64,000 nucleotides of DNA from Spirosoma sordidisoli (GCF_004138325.1 NZ_SBLB01000012.1:97900-161899); one strand, 5' to 3'; positions 44,029 through 52,381 are shown, counted from the first letter of the stretch. The notes: generated by a model not told the origin, from the sequence alone. A program made the numbers and translations.

Positions 44029-44475
44029 CTATATCAGCCAGGCACAGTTGGAAGCCAGCCGAAAACGCCCGGTTCGGGGAAGCGGGGATTGACTGTCAGG
44101 ACGAATCGGCTCGGTCGGAGCGGTCGGCAGGAGTGCTGCCAGCAAGAGCCGGAATTCGGGATTGGAAATAAATTCAGCCGGTTGTGGGGCTGAGACGGCA
44201 TGACCATCAACCACGAAACGGCTGACGTCTAAATGCTCGTAGGTAAGGGTTGTTTTGCAGCAGGGCATCCGCTTGACCCCTGACCCCTCTGAAACAGGCC
44301 GTGGCGCGTCGTCCAACGTACACGCCTTTTTGCAGCCTTCCTGGGCCATGAGGAGCGTTTTGGAATGCCCCCGCATCTGACACCAATGTTCCACCATACC
44401 TACGCCAACGCTACCCATCAGGACCCAAAGGGCCATCAGGCAGCAGAATATGCGGGTATACAGTGGCGTTTTCAC
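44029..44475 (-). CDS. Small Cys-rich exported protein (HYC_CC_PP-like)
   Basis: Protein of 148 residues with an N-terminal hydrophobic segment (IFCCLMALWVLMGSVGVGMVEHWC). It carries a Cys series (HWC, EGCKKAC, MPCCKTT) resembling the HYC_CC_PP family of Bacteroidetes, though the first motif is HWC rather than HYC and no PP is clear. The C-terminal half has a helix and a proline-rich end. A metal role is suggested by position and Cys pattern only. The gene is the first on its strand in the metal region, and a promoter-like box lies just upstream. Confidence 0.7.
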   Translation of the reverse strand: MKTPLYTRIFCCLMALWVLMGSVGVGMVEHWCQMRGHSKTLLMAQEGCKKACTLDDAPRPVSEGSGVKRMPCCKTTLTYEHLDVSRFVVDGHAVSAPQPAEFISNPEFRLLLAALLPTAPTEPIRPDSQSPLPRTGRFRLASNCAWLI

Positions 44476-44495
44476 AATTGGCTTTTTTACACCAA

Positions 44496-44503
44496 CAAAG
44501 GTA
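44496..44503 (-). promoter_or_regulatory. -7 box for the Cys-rich gene
   Basis: The minus-strand reading is TACCTTTG, a full TAnnTTTG match, 21 bases upstream of the start codon at 44475. No clear -33 box was found. Confidence 0.5.
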
Positions 44504-44624
44504 GAAGCCCTTTTGTGTTGATTAATTACAGGATTCAGCCCCTCAGTTATAAAATTTTTAGAAATTGACTCTGACCTTCAAGTCGAAAATCTAACCTGCT
44601 TGTTTGGTTATGCCCATCGGTAGC

Positions 44625-45635
44625 TCACCGCCGTTTCGGAAAAGGGATTGGGGCGGCTAAACCAACGCGCTCAACCGGACTGAACCCTCCTGTTTTGGTG
44701 AACTTCATCGTATGGTTGAAGTTCCGCATGGAGTCGGACGGGTCTATTGCCATCATATTAATGCCGTCGAGCGTAAAACGGGGCATGGCAACCGACAGAA
44801 TAACCTGCTTCTCAACCAAACCCGTTGCCGTGTTTAAGTTTCTGGCAAGGGCGTGAACAACTACCTGGCTAACGGGTAAGTGAGCCTGGACTTCACGGCC
44901 TATCCGCAGCAGGCAGCTACAGACATAGTCTTGATACAATTCGTTGAATTTACTGGCCGATAAGGGTTTACGGGAAAGCTTTCCGCTGGCTAATTGGGAC
45001 ACGGTAAAATCAGGGACCACATCGGTAGCATTCACAAGCAGATCTACTTCAATGTGGTCGCTGGTAAACGTAAACTCCAGTCGGCTCCCTAATTCGGCAA
45101 TGTCCTCAAATGGTGCGAATGCCTCAATAACCTGCCCATACACATCACTGTTCTTTGCCAGTACCTGACGGGCCAACTCCTGGCGATCCTGCCACTCTTC
45201 GTGCTGGCGGTTGTACTCAGCCTGCTTATCCCTGAACAATTGGTCGTCCTGCTGTTTAGCCTGGCCAATGGCTTCTTGCAATCGCTGACTCTTTTTAGGT
45301 CCCGACCTGAACAACTTATCCAGAAAAGAAGGCTGATATGTATCAAACTTCGCCTGCGCACTACGTTCCTGTTCGTCGGTACGTACCGGCATAACGGGTG
45401 GAGCTTCCTGTTGCATAGCGGCCCAATCTACTACGTCGCTGCAATCGCAATGCACGGTTTTGAGCACGCTGACATATTCGTTGTATTCAGCAACTGCCTG
45501 AGCGGCATCGACGATAGCCTGGTGTTTCTGAAATTCTTTGTACTGTCGGGCGGCCAAGCGGGCGCGTCGCTGTTGACTACGCTCTACGCGCCGGGCCGTT
45601 GTGGTGATAACACGGACTGCTCCTCGTAAACTCAT
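44625..45635 (-). CDS. Hypothetical coiled-coil protein beside the DUF4041 gene
   Basis: Protein of 336 residues with a basic helical N-terminus (AARRVERSQQRRARLAARQYKE). Residues 100-170 are long charged helices that look like coiled coil (RLQEAIGQAKQQDDQLFRDK). The C-terminal part (180-320) is beta-rich with RLEFTFTSDHIEVDLLVNA and ends in a basic tail. I recognise no family. It lies 42 bases after the DUF4041/T5orf172 gene on the same strand, and both are coil-rich, so they may act together. No membrane segment is seen. Confidence 0.65.
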   Translation of the reverse strand: MSLRGAVRVITTTARRVERSQQRRARLAARQYKEFQKHQAIVDAAQAVAEYNEYVSVLKTVHCDCSDVVDWAAMQQEAPPVMPVRTDEQERSAQAKFDTYQPSFLDKLFRSGPKKSQRLQEAIGQAKQQDDQLFRDKQAEYNRQHEEWQDRQELARQVLAKNSDVYGQVIEAFAPFEDIAELGSRLEFTFTSDHIEVDLLVNATDVVPDFTVSQLASGKLSRKPLSASKFNELYQDYVCSCLLRIGREVQAHLPVSQVVVHALARNLNTATGLVEKQVILSVAMPRFTLDGINMMAIDPSDSMRNFNHTMKFTKTGGFSPVERVGLAAPIPFPKRR

Positions 45636-45677
45636 TTCGGTTCAGGTATGATTCGTTGACTGCCTCTGGGTGGTATG

Positions 45678-47309
45678 TTACAGTTCCTGCTCCTCGACTT
45701 CCAGTTCAACGGCTTCGTTTTCCAATTGGAATTTCTCCCACTCAGCCCGGTCAAGGGTGTTATTGGCCAGTGCTTTTTCGACCGCCAGACTCTCGCGGTA
45801 TTGTCGCGCTTCGGCGGCAATAGTCCACTTAGTATCAATACCCAGTCGTTCGATCTCCGTTTTGATGTCGGCCAACTCAACCCGAAAAAACTCCTTGCGT
45901 GGGTTGACCTTGTTCACCTGATTATTCAGGAAATGCCGGTGCAGACTGCGTTCCAGCGCGGGGGCATCGTCGCTGAATAATAGCGCGTGAACGTCGAACT
46001 CGAAGGGCACGGACGCATCGCCCAGTTCGCGCACCCGGTCAAGTGGTTCAAGCCGACGAGTCATGCCAATCTTATAGACATGATCTCCGAACGAGCCGAT
46101 GTTGGAGATGATATAGACGTGACCCGATTTGGTCTGTTGAGCCATCGACAAGGCCCGCTGATTTTTCTCCTGGGCCGCCTGTAGTTTAGCGGTCAATTCC
46201 AGTAGTTGGACTTCAAAAGCGGTACGTTGTTCCTCCGAGGCTTTCGCTGCCTGCTGCTGCACTTTGTCGATAGCTTTCTGAATGGTCTCCTCCTGTTTGG
46301 CGGCATCGCGCTGCGCTTTTTCGTACTCACGACGGGCCTTCTCTTCTTCCCGGATCTGCTCCCGAATAAGTCGTTGTTCGTCGCGCTCTTTCAGCTTCAA
46401 CTCGTGGGCTACAACCGCCCAGCGCAGTTCTTCCAGCCGAGCCTGCAAATATTCGGGTGTGATCCGGGCATCCTTGAAAGGTTTGCCCAAGTTATTGACC
46501 AGCGCGTAGGCATCGTTGATCTGCTGCGCCAACGTACCGTAATTATCGTGTTTCACGTTTGCCAGGATCGAATCAACTTTGCCGTTGAAGGCATCGGTAA
46601 CGAAATTTTCAGCACTCGTTTTCCGCACCGCTTCTACGTAGTCGCATCGGGCAGCAGCCCGCGTTGTCATCAGCAGACGAGTACGTTCGCGAGCTTTTTT
46701 CAACTCCACGCCAGCTTCCGTAAAACCAAACGCATCGGCCAACTCGTCCAGCAGGGTAAACGACGGCACCAAGTACTGGTCTCCATAGCCGTTGATGACA
46801 TTCTTCAGGGCCTGAATGGTACGTTCCAGATCAGCCGCGTTACGGGTAGCAGCCAGGGCTTCACCAGCAATCTCCTCCGCCCGCACGTTGGCATTGCTTA
46901 CAATCCGATTGGCTTCTTTAGTGGCGTTGAGCAGCACGGTTTCGGCCTGGGTCTGGAGAGCACGGGCTTTGAAACCAGCCTGGTCACGGACGTCTTTTGC
47001 CTGCGAACGGGCCTGCCGCAGCTCCTCATCTGCCAGTACCCTTAACCGTTCGGCTTCCTGTTGTGCTTCCGCCAAGACGCGGTTTGCTTCGCGCTCGGCA
47101 TTCTGGCGTATCTCATCGGCGTACCGTTGCGCATCAACGATAGGCCGGTACTGGCTCAGTAAATCAAGTTCCTGCTGAAATTGGGTTTCACGGCTTGCAG
47201 CGGCCTGTTTCGCCTGATCGATTTCCTGTTCTTTCGCCTTCAACTTCTTTCGTTGAGTGAACAGCAGGATCAAGGCAACAAGCAGTAGAGCGGATAGAAG
47301 TACGGACAT
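45678..47309 (-). CDS. DUF4041 protein with a C-terminal T5orf172 (GIY-YIG-like) domain
   Basis: Protein of 543 residues. An N-terminal membrane segment (3-18) is followed by a long charged coiled coil (20-150), then DUF4041 (about 160-310, with INGYGDQYLVPSF and ELRWAVVAHELKLKERDE). A second coil runs 310-390, and a T5orf172 domain follows (about 396-462) with SGHVYIISN, VYKIGMTRR and ALERSLHRHF. T5orf172 is related to GIY-YIG nucleases; the GIY-like first strand reads GHVYIIS. This layout is known from phage-related and some defence-associated proteins, but its function is not settled. A membrane-anchored nuclease-like protein on a mobile element suggests exclusion of incoming DNA or defence (inference). 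Confidence 0.82.
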   Translation of the reverse strand: MSVLLSALLLVALILLFTQRKKLKAKEQEIDQAKQAAASRETQFQQELDLLSQYRPIVDAQRYADEIRQNAEREANRVLAEAQQEAERLRVLADEELRQARSQAKDVRDQAGFKARALQTQAETVLLNATKEANRIVSNANVRAEEIAGEALAATRNAADLERTIQALKNVINGYGDQYLVPSFTLLDELADAFGFTEAGVELKKARERTRLLMTTRAAARCDYVEAVRKTSAENFVTDAFNGKVDSILANVKHDNYGTLAQQINDAYALVNNLGKPFKDARITPEYLQARLEELRWAVVAHELKLKERDEQRLIREQIREEEKARREYEKAQRDAAKQEETIQKAIDKVQQQAAKASEEQRTAFEVQLLELTAKLQAAQEKNQRALSMAQQTKSGHVYIISNIGSFGDHVYKIGMTRRLEPLDRVRELGDASVPFEFDVHALLFSDDAPALERSLHRHFLNNQVNKVNPRKEFFRVELADIKTEIERLGIDTKWTIAAEARQYRESLAVEKALANNTLDRAEWEKFQLENEAVELEVEEQEL

Positions 47310-47409
47310 GAAAGAGAATTATAAGTCTTGACGTATCTATTTATACAGTAGAGCAAGACTACTAAAAAGTTACGTTATCGCCTAAATCGTCGTAAAAATT
47401 TCCCGCAGC

Positions 47410-48189
47410 TCACCTGAAAACGCCCAGAAATACTCCCGCCCGCCAGTCCCGATGTAAGTAGCTGACGGAGCGAAACTCATAGGTAAAGTCGGCGTGGTAA
47501 AGGAACGTCAGGTATTGCTGCTGTTCGTCGACGCTGAAACCGCCCAGATCGTCGCCCGCTTCGGTGATGATGCTTACACCACCGCCTTCGTAGCACTCAT
47601 ACACCACGGCACGGCTTCCGGCTGGACTGTCTAAGAAAGTGGCCTGGGTTTGCACTACGTCGCCCACGATGAACAGCGGCTTCCTCTGTTGCGTTTGTAC
47701 AGGTACGCATGTGCGTACCGTGGTTTCAGCAGCTACGGGATTCAGCAACCGTTCAGCCTCTTCGAGTAAACTCCAGCCCATTAATTCGTCCTCTTCGGCC
47801 TCGTGATCGGCGGCACGGGCTAGGTCTGCCCGATGATCGATCAGGAAATCAGCAATGTCAATCGTTCGCTCGAAGCCCTCTTTCTGCGGTTGCCACTTGG
47901 CCACAAACGCCCACTTGAAATCTTGATACAACATTTCAGCCACGTAGCGATTCTGGAAGATGTGCAGGCAAATTGCCAGAGCCGCCTGCGCCGGTCCCGA
48001 CCCACCGTATCCCCAATTAAGGCCCGATGGCGAATGGTTACGCACCGTCAGGCTTTCGGCCAGCGATACCTCCTGCCCATCCACGAACAGGCGGCACTGC
48101 TCATCCTCACCTCGTTCAGTATCACCGGCGTGATACGTACCCCGGATGTGGAAGGTTGTTTTAGTGAGTTGAAAAAGCGGCTTTGTCAT
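47410..48189 (-). CDS. DUF6166-domain protein
   Basis: Protein of 259 residues. The start at 48189 gives MTKPLFQLTK; a longer frame adds only six residues. The DUF6166 signature NHSPSGLNWGYGGSGPAQAA lies at 51-70, followed by LAICLHIFQNRY and a helical part with FKWAFVAKW. The last 90 residues form a separate beta-rich domain (KPLFIVGDVVQTQ to HRDWRAGVF). The family is common on bacterial plasmids and phages and has no known function. Its start overlaps the stop of the small acidic gene by four bases. Confidence 0.8.
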   Translation of the reverse strand: MTKPLFQLTKTTFHIRGTYHAGDTERGEDEQCRLFVDGQEVSLAESLTVRNHSPSGLNWGYGGSGPAQAALAICLHIFQNRYVAEMLYQDFKWAFVAKWQPQKEGFERTIDIADFLIDHRADLARAADHEAEEDELMGWSLLEEAERLLNPVAAETTVRTCVPVQTQQRKPLFIVGDVVQTQATFLDSPAGSRAVVYECYEGGGVSIITEAGDDLGGFSVDEQQQYLTFLYHADFTYEFRSVSYLHRDWRAGVFLGVFR

Positions 48190-48452
48190 ACGGCTGGTCC
48201 CTCCCACTCGGTTCCTTTGTAGTATTCATCCAAAGCAAGCATTTTCATCGAGTCTCGCTCCGCGTCTGATCGCGCCCGAAACCGTTCCGGGTCGTCAATG
48301 CCTTCAGCAATCACCACGTTCACTACGTCGCCTACACTATCGCGTATCTCATAAACCGACACAGACTCCTGATCTATAAAAAATAACTGCACGTCGTCGT
48401 GCTCCCACCCATCCACAAGCTTGTTGCGAGGGTTATCAGTGTGCTCTTCCAT
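48186..48452 (-). CDS. Small acidic hypothetical protein
   Basis: Protein of 88 residues, acidic (pattern EGIDDPERFRARSDAERDSM), with no signal or membrane segment. Its stop overlaps the DUF6166 gene start (ATGA), so the two are translationally coupled. The leader carries a TAGCTGAAT word directly at the start codon, shared with other plasmid genes near 59 kb. Function unknown. Confidence 0.7.
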   Translation of the reverse strand: MEEHTDNPRNKLVDGWEHDDVQLFFIDQESVSVYEIRDSVGDVVNVVIAEGIDDPERFRARSDAERDSMKMLALDEYYKGTEWEGPAV

Positions 48453-48524
48453 AGCTGAATAGAAAAATAATTAGATAGTCAAATATACAACTATTCCATT
48501 ATATATCTCTTCACTGAATGGAAT

Positions 48525-49199
48525 TTACAACGTTGGTCGAGGTTGTCGTACTTTGGGGTTCTGAACGGTCTTGGTTTGGTCGGTAGTCGGTCGCTGTTCG
48601 GTATGCGCCTGTTCTGACCTGGCAGGATTCGTCGTTACATCGGATTGCTTCACTGGACTATCGATGTTCATCGGTGTACCCGGCATCAAACCGTGCCGCT
48701 TTTCCATCGCCCGACAAAAACGACCGACCTCTCGATAGTTAAAGCTTGTTTTGGCCGTGTTTTTACCGTCCAGATCAACCCGGCTGGCTACGATGTGAAA
48801 ATGCTCGTGGTCACAGTCCCGGTGCCGAAACGCGACCATCGGGTTATTCTCCATGCCAAACGTTCGGGCGAACGACTGGCAGATACGGAGCATCACCTCG
48901 TCGGGTGGGCGTTCGCCAATTGGAAACGAAAAACTCTGGTGCCAGACGGGTTTACGGATGCGGTCGTTTAGGGCGGCTACCAACTTCATGCTGTCAGCCA
49001 TATCCTCTATGTTCAACCGCTGTTTCACGTCTTGTCGAAGCCGTTGGTCCGTTACAACCGATACGCCGACGTGTTGCGCGTACAGCAATTCACCGCGCAG
49101 GCGGGTCCGGTCGAGGCTCCGGTTGGTGCGGGTTTCGTAATAGCAATACTGGATGGCCCCCAGGAAGCTGGAGCCGAAGAGGGCAACTTTGCCAATCAT
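48525..49199 (-). CDS. Relaxase (MobA/MobP-like) with a short C-terminus
   Basis: Mobilization nuclease of 224 residues that would nick oriT and transfer the DNA strand. The N-terminal segment SSFLGAIQYCYYE carries the candidate catalytic Tyr residues. The three-His metal site is HRDCDHEHFH (126-135). The helical segment WHQSFSFPIGE (86-96) precedes it. Members of the family are usually 300-400 residues, so this one keeps only the catalytic core and a short hydrophilic tail rich in Thr and Gln. It overlaps the MobC gene stop by four bases, so both are coupled. The presence of relaxase and MobC without type IV secretion genes in the window suggests a mobilizable element relying on a helper. 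Confidence 0.85.
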   Translation of the reverse strand: MIGKVALFGSSFLGAIQYCYYETRTNRSLDRTRLRGELLYAQHVGVSVVTDQRLRQDVKQRLNIEDMADSMKLVAALNDRIRKPVWHQSFSFPIGERPPDEVMLRICQSFARTFGMENNPMVAFRHRDCDHEHFHIVASRVDLDGKNTAKTSFNYREVGRFCRAMEKRHGLMPGTPMNIDSPVKQSDVTTNPARSEQAHTEQRPTTDQTKTVQNPKVRQPRPTL

Positions 49200-49723
49200 A
49201 ATCGCTTGTCGGTTTGGTAGCCGGCTCGAATGCTCTGCAATATCTTTGTTAGATCAGGCTTCTTGACCGCAGTATCATCGGCGCGTTGCAGTACGTCGAT
49301 GAGCGTGTCCAACTGTTGGATCGTACCCCAATCGGTCCTGTTGTCGGCGCAGAACCGTTTCACTTCGCCGATGACTTCACCGACACCATACATCATCTCT
49401 CGGATGTCCTGTGCGTAAAGTGCGTCGGACTCGGCCCGTTGGCTTAAGTACAGCAGGGCGGTTGTGAGCCGGTCCAACTTAGCCAGTTCCGCTGTCATGT
49501 CAGCCGGTAGCTTCCGAAGGCGGGGGAGCCGATGTAGGTTATCCAATGCACCCGACCGTAGCAGTTGCGACACGCTGATGCCCTCTTGCTGACTAATGGC
49601 TTTCAACTTCTTTTTTTCGGCTTCGCTCAATCGCACGTAGACGCCCGTCGAGCGTTTTTGCGGCTCTTTTTCTGACTTCTTACCCAATTGGTCAGTAGTC
49701 GATTTTGTGGTTCCCTCCCTCAT
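49196..49723 (-). CDS. MobC-like relaxosome accessory protein
   Basis: DNA-binding protein of 175 residues. The start at 49723 gives MREGTTKSTTDQ; the longer frame upstream is not supported. A basic N-terminus is followed by a ribbon-helix-helix-like segment (TGVYVRLSEAEKKKLKAISQ, then GISVSQLLRSGAL), and a C-terminal helical MobC-type part (about 75-165, ELAKLDRLTTALLYLSQRAE). In known systems MobC helps the relaxase to open oriT and represses its own operon. A perfect 16-base palindrome covers the start codon and is a good operator candidate. The upstream 210 bases hold the GTTGC repeats. Confidence 0.82.
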   Translation of the reverse strand: MREGTTKSTTDQLGKKSEKEPQKRSTGVYVRLSEAEKKKLKAISQQEGISVSQLLRSGALDNLHRLPRLRKLPADMTAELAKLDRLTTALLYLSQRAESDALYAQDIREMMYGVGEVIGEVKRFCADNRTDWGTIQQLDTLIDVLQRADDTAVKKPDLTKILQSIRAGYQTDKRL

Positions 49724-49738
49724 TTTGTATATACAAAA
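49723..49738. promoter_or_regulatory. Perfect palindrome over the mobC start
   Basis: TTTTGTATATACAAAA is a 16-base perfect inverted repeat whose left end touches the mobC start codon. A ribbon-helix-helix protein such as MobC itself would bind a site of this type; autoregulation is inferred. Confidence 0.55.
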
Positions 49739-49766
49739 ACATAGCTTGCTGCACACTTAAGAGCCG

Positions 49767-49916
49767 GTTGCCTGATGCAACTTAGGTTCGGCAGGTACTG
49801 CAAATTGCGTGGGTTGCCATGGTTGCTCGAGTTGCATCAAGCAACTGTGTTGTATGAGTTGTCCAATTCTATCTATTCAACTCAGTTGCTTATGGTGCAA
49901 CGGGCAATTAAGTTGC
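49767..49916. repeat. GTTGC/GCAAC repeat region between mobC and parA
   Basis: At least nine GTTGC or GCAAC words lie in 150 bases: 49767, 49777, 49813, 49822, 49831, 49841, 49885, 49897 and 49912. Two form nearly identical 15-base inverted-repeat units with a five-base spacer: GTTGCATCAGGCAAC (minus strand, 49767-49781) and GTTGCATCAAGCAAC (plus strand, 49831-49845). Another pair at 49885-49901 has a seven-base spacer. The region lies between the diverging mobC and parA genes. It could be a partition site, an oriT, an operator array or a replication origin. Confidence 0.7.
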
Positions 49917-49943
49917 AAAACTATATTTTATTATCTATTTTTG
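49913..49943 (+). promoter_or_regulatory. Promoter of parA
   Basis: TTG at 49913-49915 and TATTTTTG at 49936-49943 (a TAnnTTTG match) are 20 bases apart, the standard Bacteroidetes spacing. The -33 element lies inside the last GTTGC copy, so a protein binding the repeats would also control parA. Confidence 0.65.
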
Positions 49944-49967
49944 TTTAATTAATTATCTATTATACTT

Positions 49968-50870
49968 ATGACTGGAAAGATCATTACTATACATACATCG
50001 AAGGGTGGCATGGGAAAATCCACGCTGACAGTGGTTATGGCCTCCTATCTGGCTTATGCAGCCGGGAAACGGGTTGTCGTGTTCGATTGCGACCCACCCC
50101 AACATTCGGTCGTTGATTTGCGGGAAGACGAACAGGCGGGGCAGGCCATGCTGGCTCAGGCGTTTGATCAATTGACCGATGCTGAATTAGCCGCGAAAGG
50201 TCAGCCCTATACCAGTGTCAACGATCAGGCGGCTTTCGAGCGGTATCGGTACAATCGGCAACAGGGCATCAGTGCCTATTATCCCATTCACCCCCTCCCC
50301 TTCCAAGCACTGAGCGAATTGGATATGGACCGGGTACGTGCCGATTTCGACTACATTTTTCTCGATATGGGCGGGCAGTTTAACGCCGGTATCCTACGTA
50401 CCCTGGCTGAGACCGACGTATTGCTGGTTCCCTTTACAACGCAGCAGGTTGACGTAGCGGCCTCCATTCAGTACGTCGGGGCCATTCTGGATCGGGTCAT
50501 GCGTAGCCAGCTACCTAACTATTTGACTATCCGCTGCTTTTGGAACAAGTACAAGTTCACCTTTGCCCGCCGGGCCGATGTGCTGGAGACGTACTTCGCC
50601 AACCTTTTCCGCAACGATGCGCTACCAATCAGTTTCTTAAAAACCCGCCTGAACGATGCCGATGCCGGATTCGACCGGGCCAAAATGCTAACGACGGTGT
50701 CGTCGCCGGTTGTGCTGCCTGCGGGCCGGTACGTTCGGCGCAAGGACGACGGCAGCAGCCGACCGCCTAAACCCGCTGAGTGGCGCGAAGCGCAGTACTT
50801 ACAGGACATCGTTAGCCTGATCGCCGAGGTCAATGCACTTTTTCCCGAACTGACTAAATCAACTCGTTGA
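49968..50870 (+). CDS. ParA-family partition ATPase
   Basis: Protein of 300 residues with the deviant Walker A motif KGGMGKST (12-19), VVVFDCDPPQHS as the A' motif, and FDYIFLDMGG as the Walker B segment. This identifies the ParA/MinD group, cytoplasmic ATPases that move plasmids or conjugation complexes. It also resembles the ParA-like TraA of Bacteroides conjugative transposons. It overlaps the next gene by four bases. A matching ParB with HTH was not found. The repeat array upstream is a possible centromere and operator. Confidence 0.92.
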   Translation: MTGKIITIHTSKGGMGKSTLTVVMASYLAYAAGKRVVVFDCDPPQHSVVDLREDEQAGQAMLAQAFDQLTDAELAAKGQPYTSVNDQAAFERYRYNRQQGISAYYPIHPLPFQALSELDMDRVRADFDYIFLDMGGQFNAGILRTLAETDVLLVPFTTQQVDVAASIQYVGAILDRVMRSQLPNYLTIRCFWNKYKFTFARRADVLETYFANLFRNDALPISFLKTRLNDADAGFDRAKMLTTVSSPVVLPAGRYVRRKDDGSSRPPKPAEWREAQYLQDIVSLIAEVNALFPELTKSTR

Positions 50871-51370
50871 TGGACCTCGACAAATATCGACGTACCCCGG
50901 CTACCCCCACTGATCCGGCCCCAACGCTTGGCAGTTCAGGCGAAACGTTACGGCAGAAAGCCAATCGGTATCACGACTTTGTTGCCGACAACGTACCCAC
51001 TGAGTCAGTCCCGACCACTGAGACAACAGCGTCGACCTCTTCGGCTGACCAAGTATTGAAAACAGAGATTGATGCTGGTGAGTCATCAAGTACGAAAGGC
51101 AATAAATCTAAGTCGAATAAACGCCCTTTGCCCGCGCCGAAACGGCTTACCAATCAAGAACCCGCTTCCCTGTCTGGCGTTAAGATTGTCTTTATTGAAG
51201 AGGCTATGCGGAAGCAGTATATTCAGATAGCGGGCTATGTCATGCTGAACTACGGCGTGAAGCTGACCATGACGGCATACTTCTGCTTCCTGCACGAACA
51301 GGCCGTCGCGCAGCAGTCCGACGAAACCTTCCTGAACGCCCTGGCTCAGTTTACCCAACCCCGTCCCTAA
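50867..51370 (+). CDS. Hypothetical protein following ParA (DUF3408-like position)
   Basis: Protein of 167 residues with a disordered, Thr/Ser/Pro-rich N-terminal half and a C-terminal helical part (about 105-160, VKIVFIEEAMRKQYIQIAGY). The start overlaps the ParA stop. In Bacteroides conjugative elements a small DUF3408 protein follows the ParA gene, and the position and C-terminal length fit that pattern, but sequence similarity is not certain. It may be the ParB-equivalent adaptor, binding DNA or anchoring ParA. Confidence 0.6.
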   Translation: MMDLDKYRRTPATPTDPAPTLGSSGETLRQKANRYHDFVADNVPTESVPTTETTASTSSADQVLKTEIDAGESSSTKGNKSKSNKRPLPAPKRLTNQEPASLSGVKIVFIEEAMRKQYIQIAGYVMLNYGVKLTMTAYFCFLHEQAVAQQSDETFLNALAQFTQPRP

Positions 51371-51374
51371 GCCT

Positions 51375-52070
51375 ATGTTTTTACTGATTTCAACCGGTAC
51401 GTTTCTCACCTTGGCTACGCTCGCCCTGATCGTATGGGCGAGGTTAGTAATGGTCTTTACGGGTCGTTCTAAAGCGAAAAAACATACCCGTCCCGCGCCC
51501 GCTATCAAATCGTTTTTCCAGCCAACTGCCGGAAAGATTGCGGTGGACGTACCCTTCCCGATGGCTTCGTATAATCGCACAGAATTGATACCGTTGCGCA
51601 CAAAAGCCTCAACCAGTACGGCTGAGCCTATTTTAGCCCCAGAAACCCCCACTGCTTCAGCCTCTTCATCAGAGTCTATACCACCGGTATTGGACGATCC
51701 GGCTTTTGCACCCGCAGACCCAGATGAAGAGACGACATCGGATACAGCACCCGACACAGCGTCGGCACTGGAAACCACGAACGTACCCACGTACTCCGCC
51801 GACACGATCCACCCCTCCCCTACCGGTTTCCGGCTCTCGCTCGACCGGCAGTTGTTGAGCCGCTTGCTTAGTGACGATTCGCTCTGCCAGGAGTTTGAAG
51901 CCGTCCGCGCCCTGACCCTCGACCGGCAGCGCGATACGGGCCGCTCCTACGCCAGCCTATTCCGCGAAGCCGTTGCCGACAAACCCGCCGACGTGCAGGC
52001 GATGCTCCTTAACCTGCTCGATGAGGAAGAAGCCGACGACTACGATTACGCAACGCCCGGTTATGCTTAA
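51375..52070 (+). CDS. Membrane-anchored hypothetical protein
   Basis: Protein of 231 residues with one N-terminal membrane helix (LLISTGTFLTLATLALIVWA), a Lys/Arg-rich cytoplasmic segment, a long acidic Thr/Ser/Pro-rich linker (about 75-150) and a compact helical C-terminus (DRQLLSRLLSDDSLCQEFEA to DEEEADDYDYA). No family is recognised. It starts four bases after the preceding gene, so parA, the follow-on gene and this one form an operon. The layout suggests a membrane tether, perhaps holding the ParA complex. Confidence 0.65.
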   Translation: MFLLISTGTFLTLATLALIVWARLVMVFTGRSKAKKHTRPAPAIKSFFQPTAGKIAVDVPFPMASYNRTELIPLRTKASTSTAEPILAPETPTASASSSESIPPVLDDPAFAPADPDEETTSDTAPDTASALETTNVPTYSADTIHPSPTGFRLSLDRQLLSRLLSDDSLCQEFEAVRALTLDRQRDTGRSYASLFREAVADKPADVQAMLLNLLDEEEADDYDYATPGYA

Positions 52071-52115
52071 GTGAGCGTTGACCGCCCAATCTGATTTATT
52101 TATTGCCTTTCCTGC

Positions 52116-52130
52116 TTACCCCTTGATTCG
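52116..52130 (+). repeat. Intergenic word ACCCCTTGATTC, copy 1
   Basis: ACCCCTTGATTC (52118-52129, preceded by TT) lies downstream of the membrane-anchored gene. A CTGATT word lies 27 bases before it (52091). The three other copies below are in the same absolute orientation. Confidence 0.6.
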
Positions 52131-52203
52131 TGCGTGAACCGGGCAGGGTCTTTTGGGGCGCAACCGGCCACGCAGTGGTGAGGGCGCGACACGGAAGATG
52201 CTG

Positions 52204-52246
52204 CCCCGCGCATCCGGCGGGGATGGCCCGAAGGGCGTTCCCCGCC
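52204..52246 (+). ncRNA. GC-rich structured element with mutually exclusive hairpins
   Basis: Between 52131 and 52256 a GC-rich block interrupts A+T-rich flanks. CCCCGC (52204-52209) can pair with GCGGGG (52217-52222). Alternatively CGGCGGGGA (52215-52223) pairs perfectly with TCCCCGCCG (52239-52247) around an inner GCCC-GAA-GGGC stem. The two states exclude each other, as in attenuators. A small CCAC-GCA-GTGG stem precedes it. It may be a regulatory RNA, an oriT or a structured DNA site; the type label is tentative. Confidence 0.45.
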
Positions 52247-52381
52247 GTACCCCTTAATTATTTATGAGTGATGGGTTTACTTGCCCATTAGTTTAGATGA
52301 ATTATTAGCTTTTCTCAAGCTCACTTGTACAATAAGTGCAACGTTAAACGATTTTTTATGTCATTTGCCAAAACCATATCT

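Noticed and set aside
49767..49916. Possible CRISPR array from the repeated GTTGC words.
   Set aside because: Repeats are only five bases, spacing is irregular and both orientations occur; no cas gene is present.
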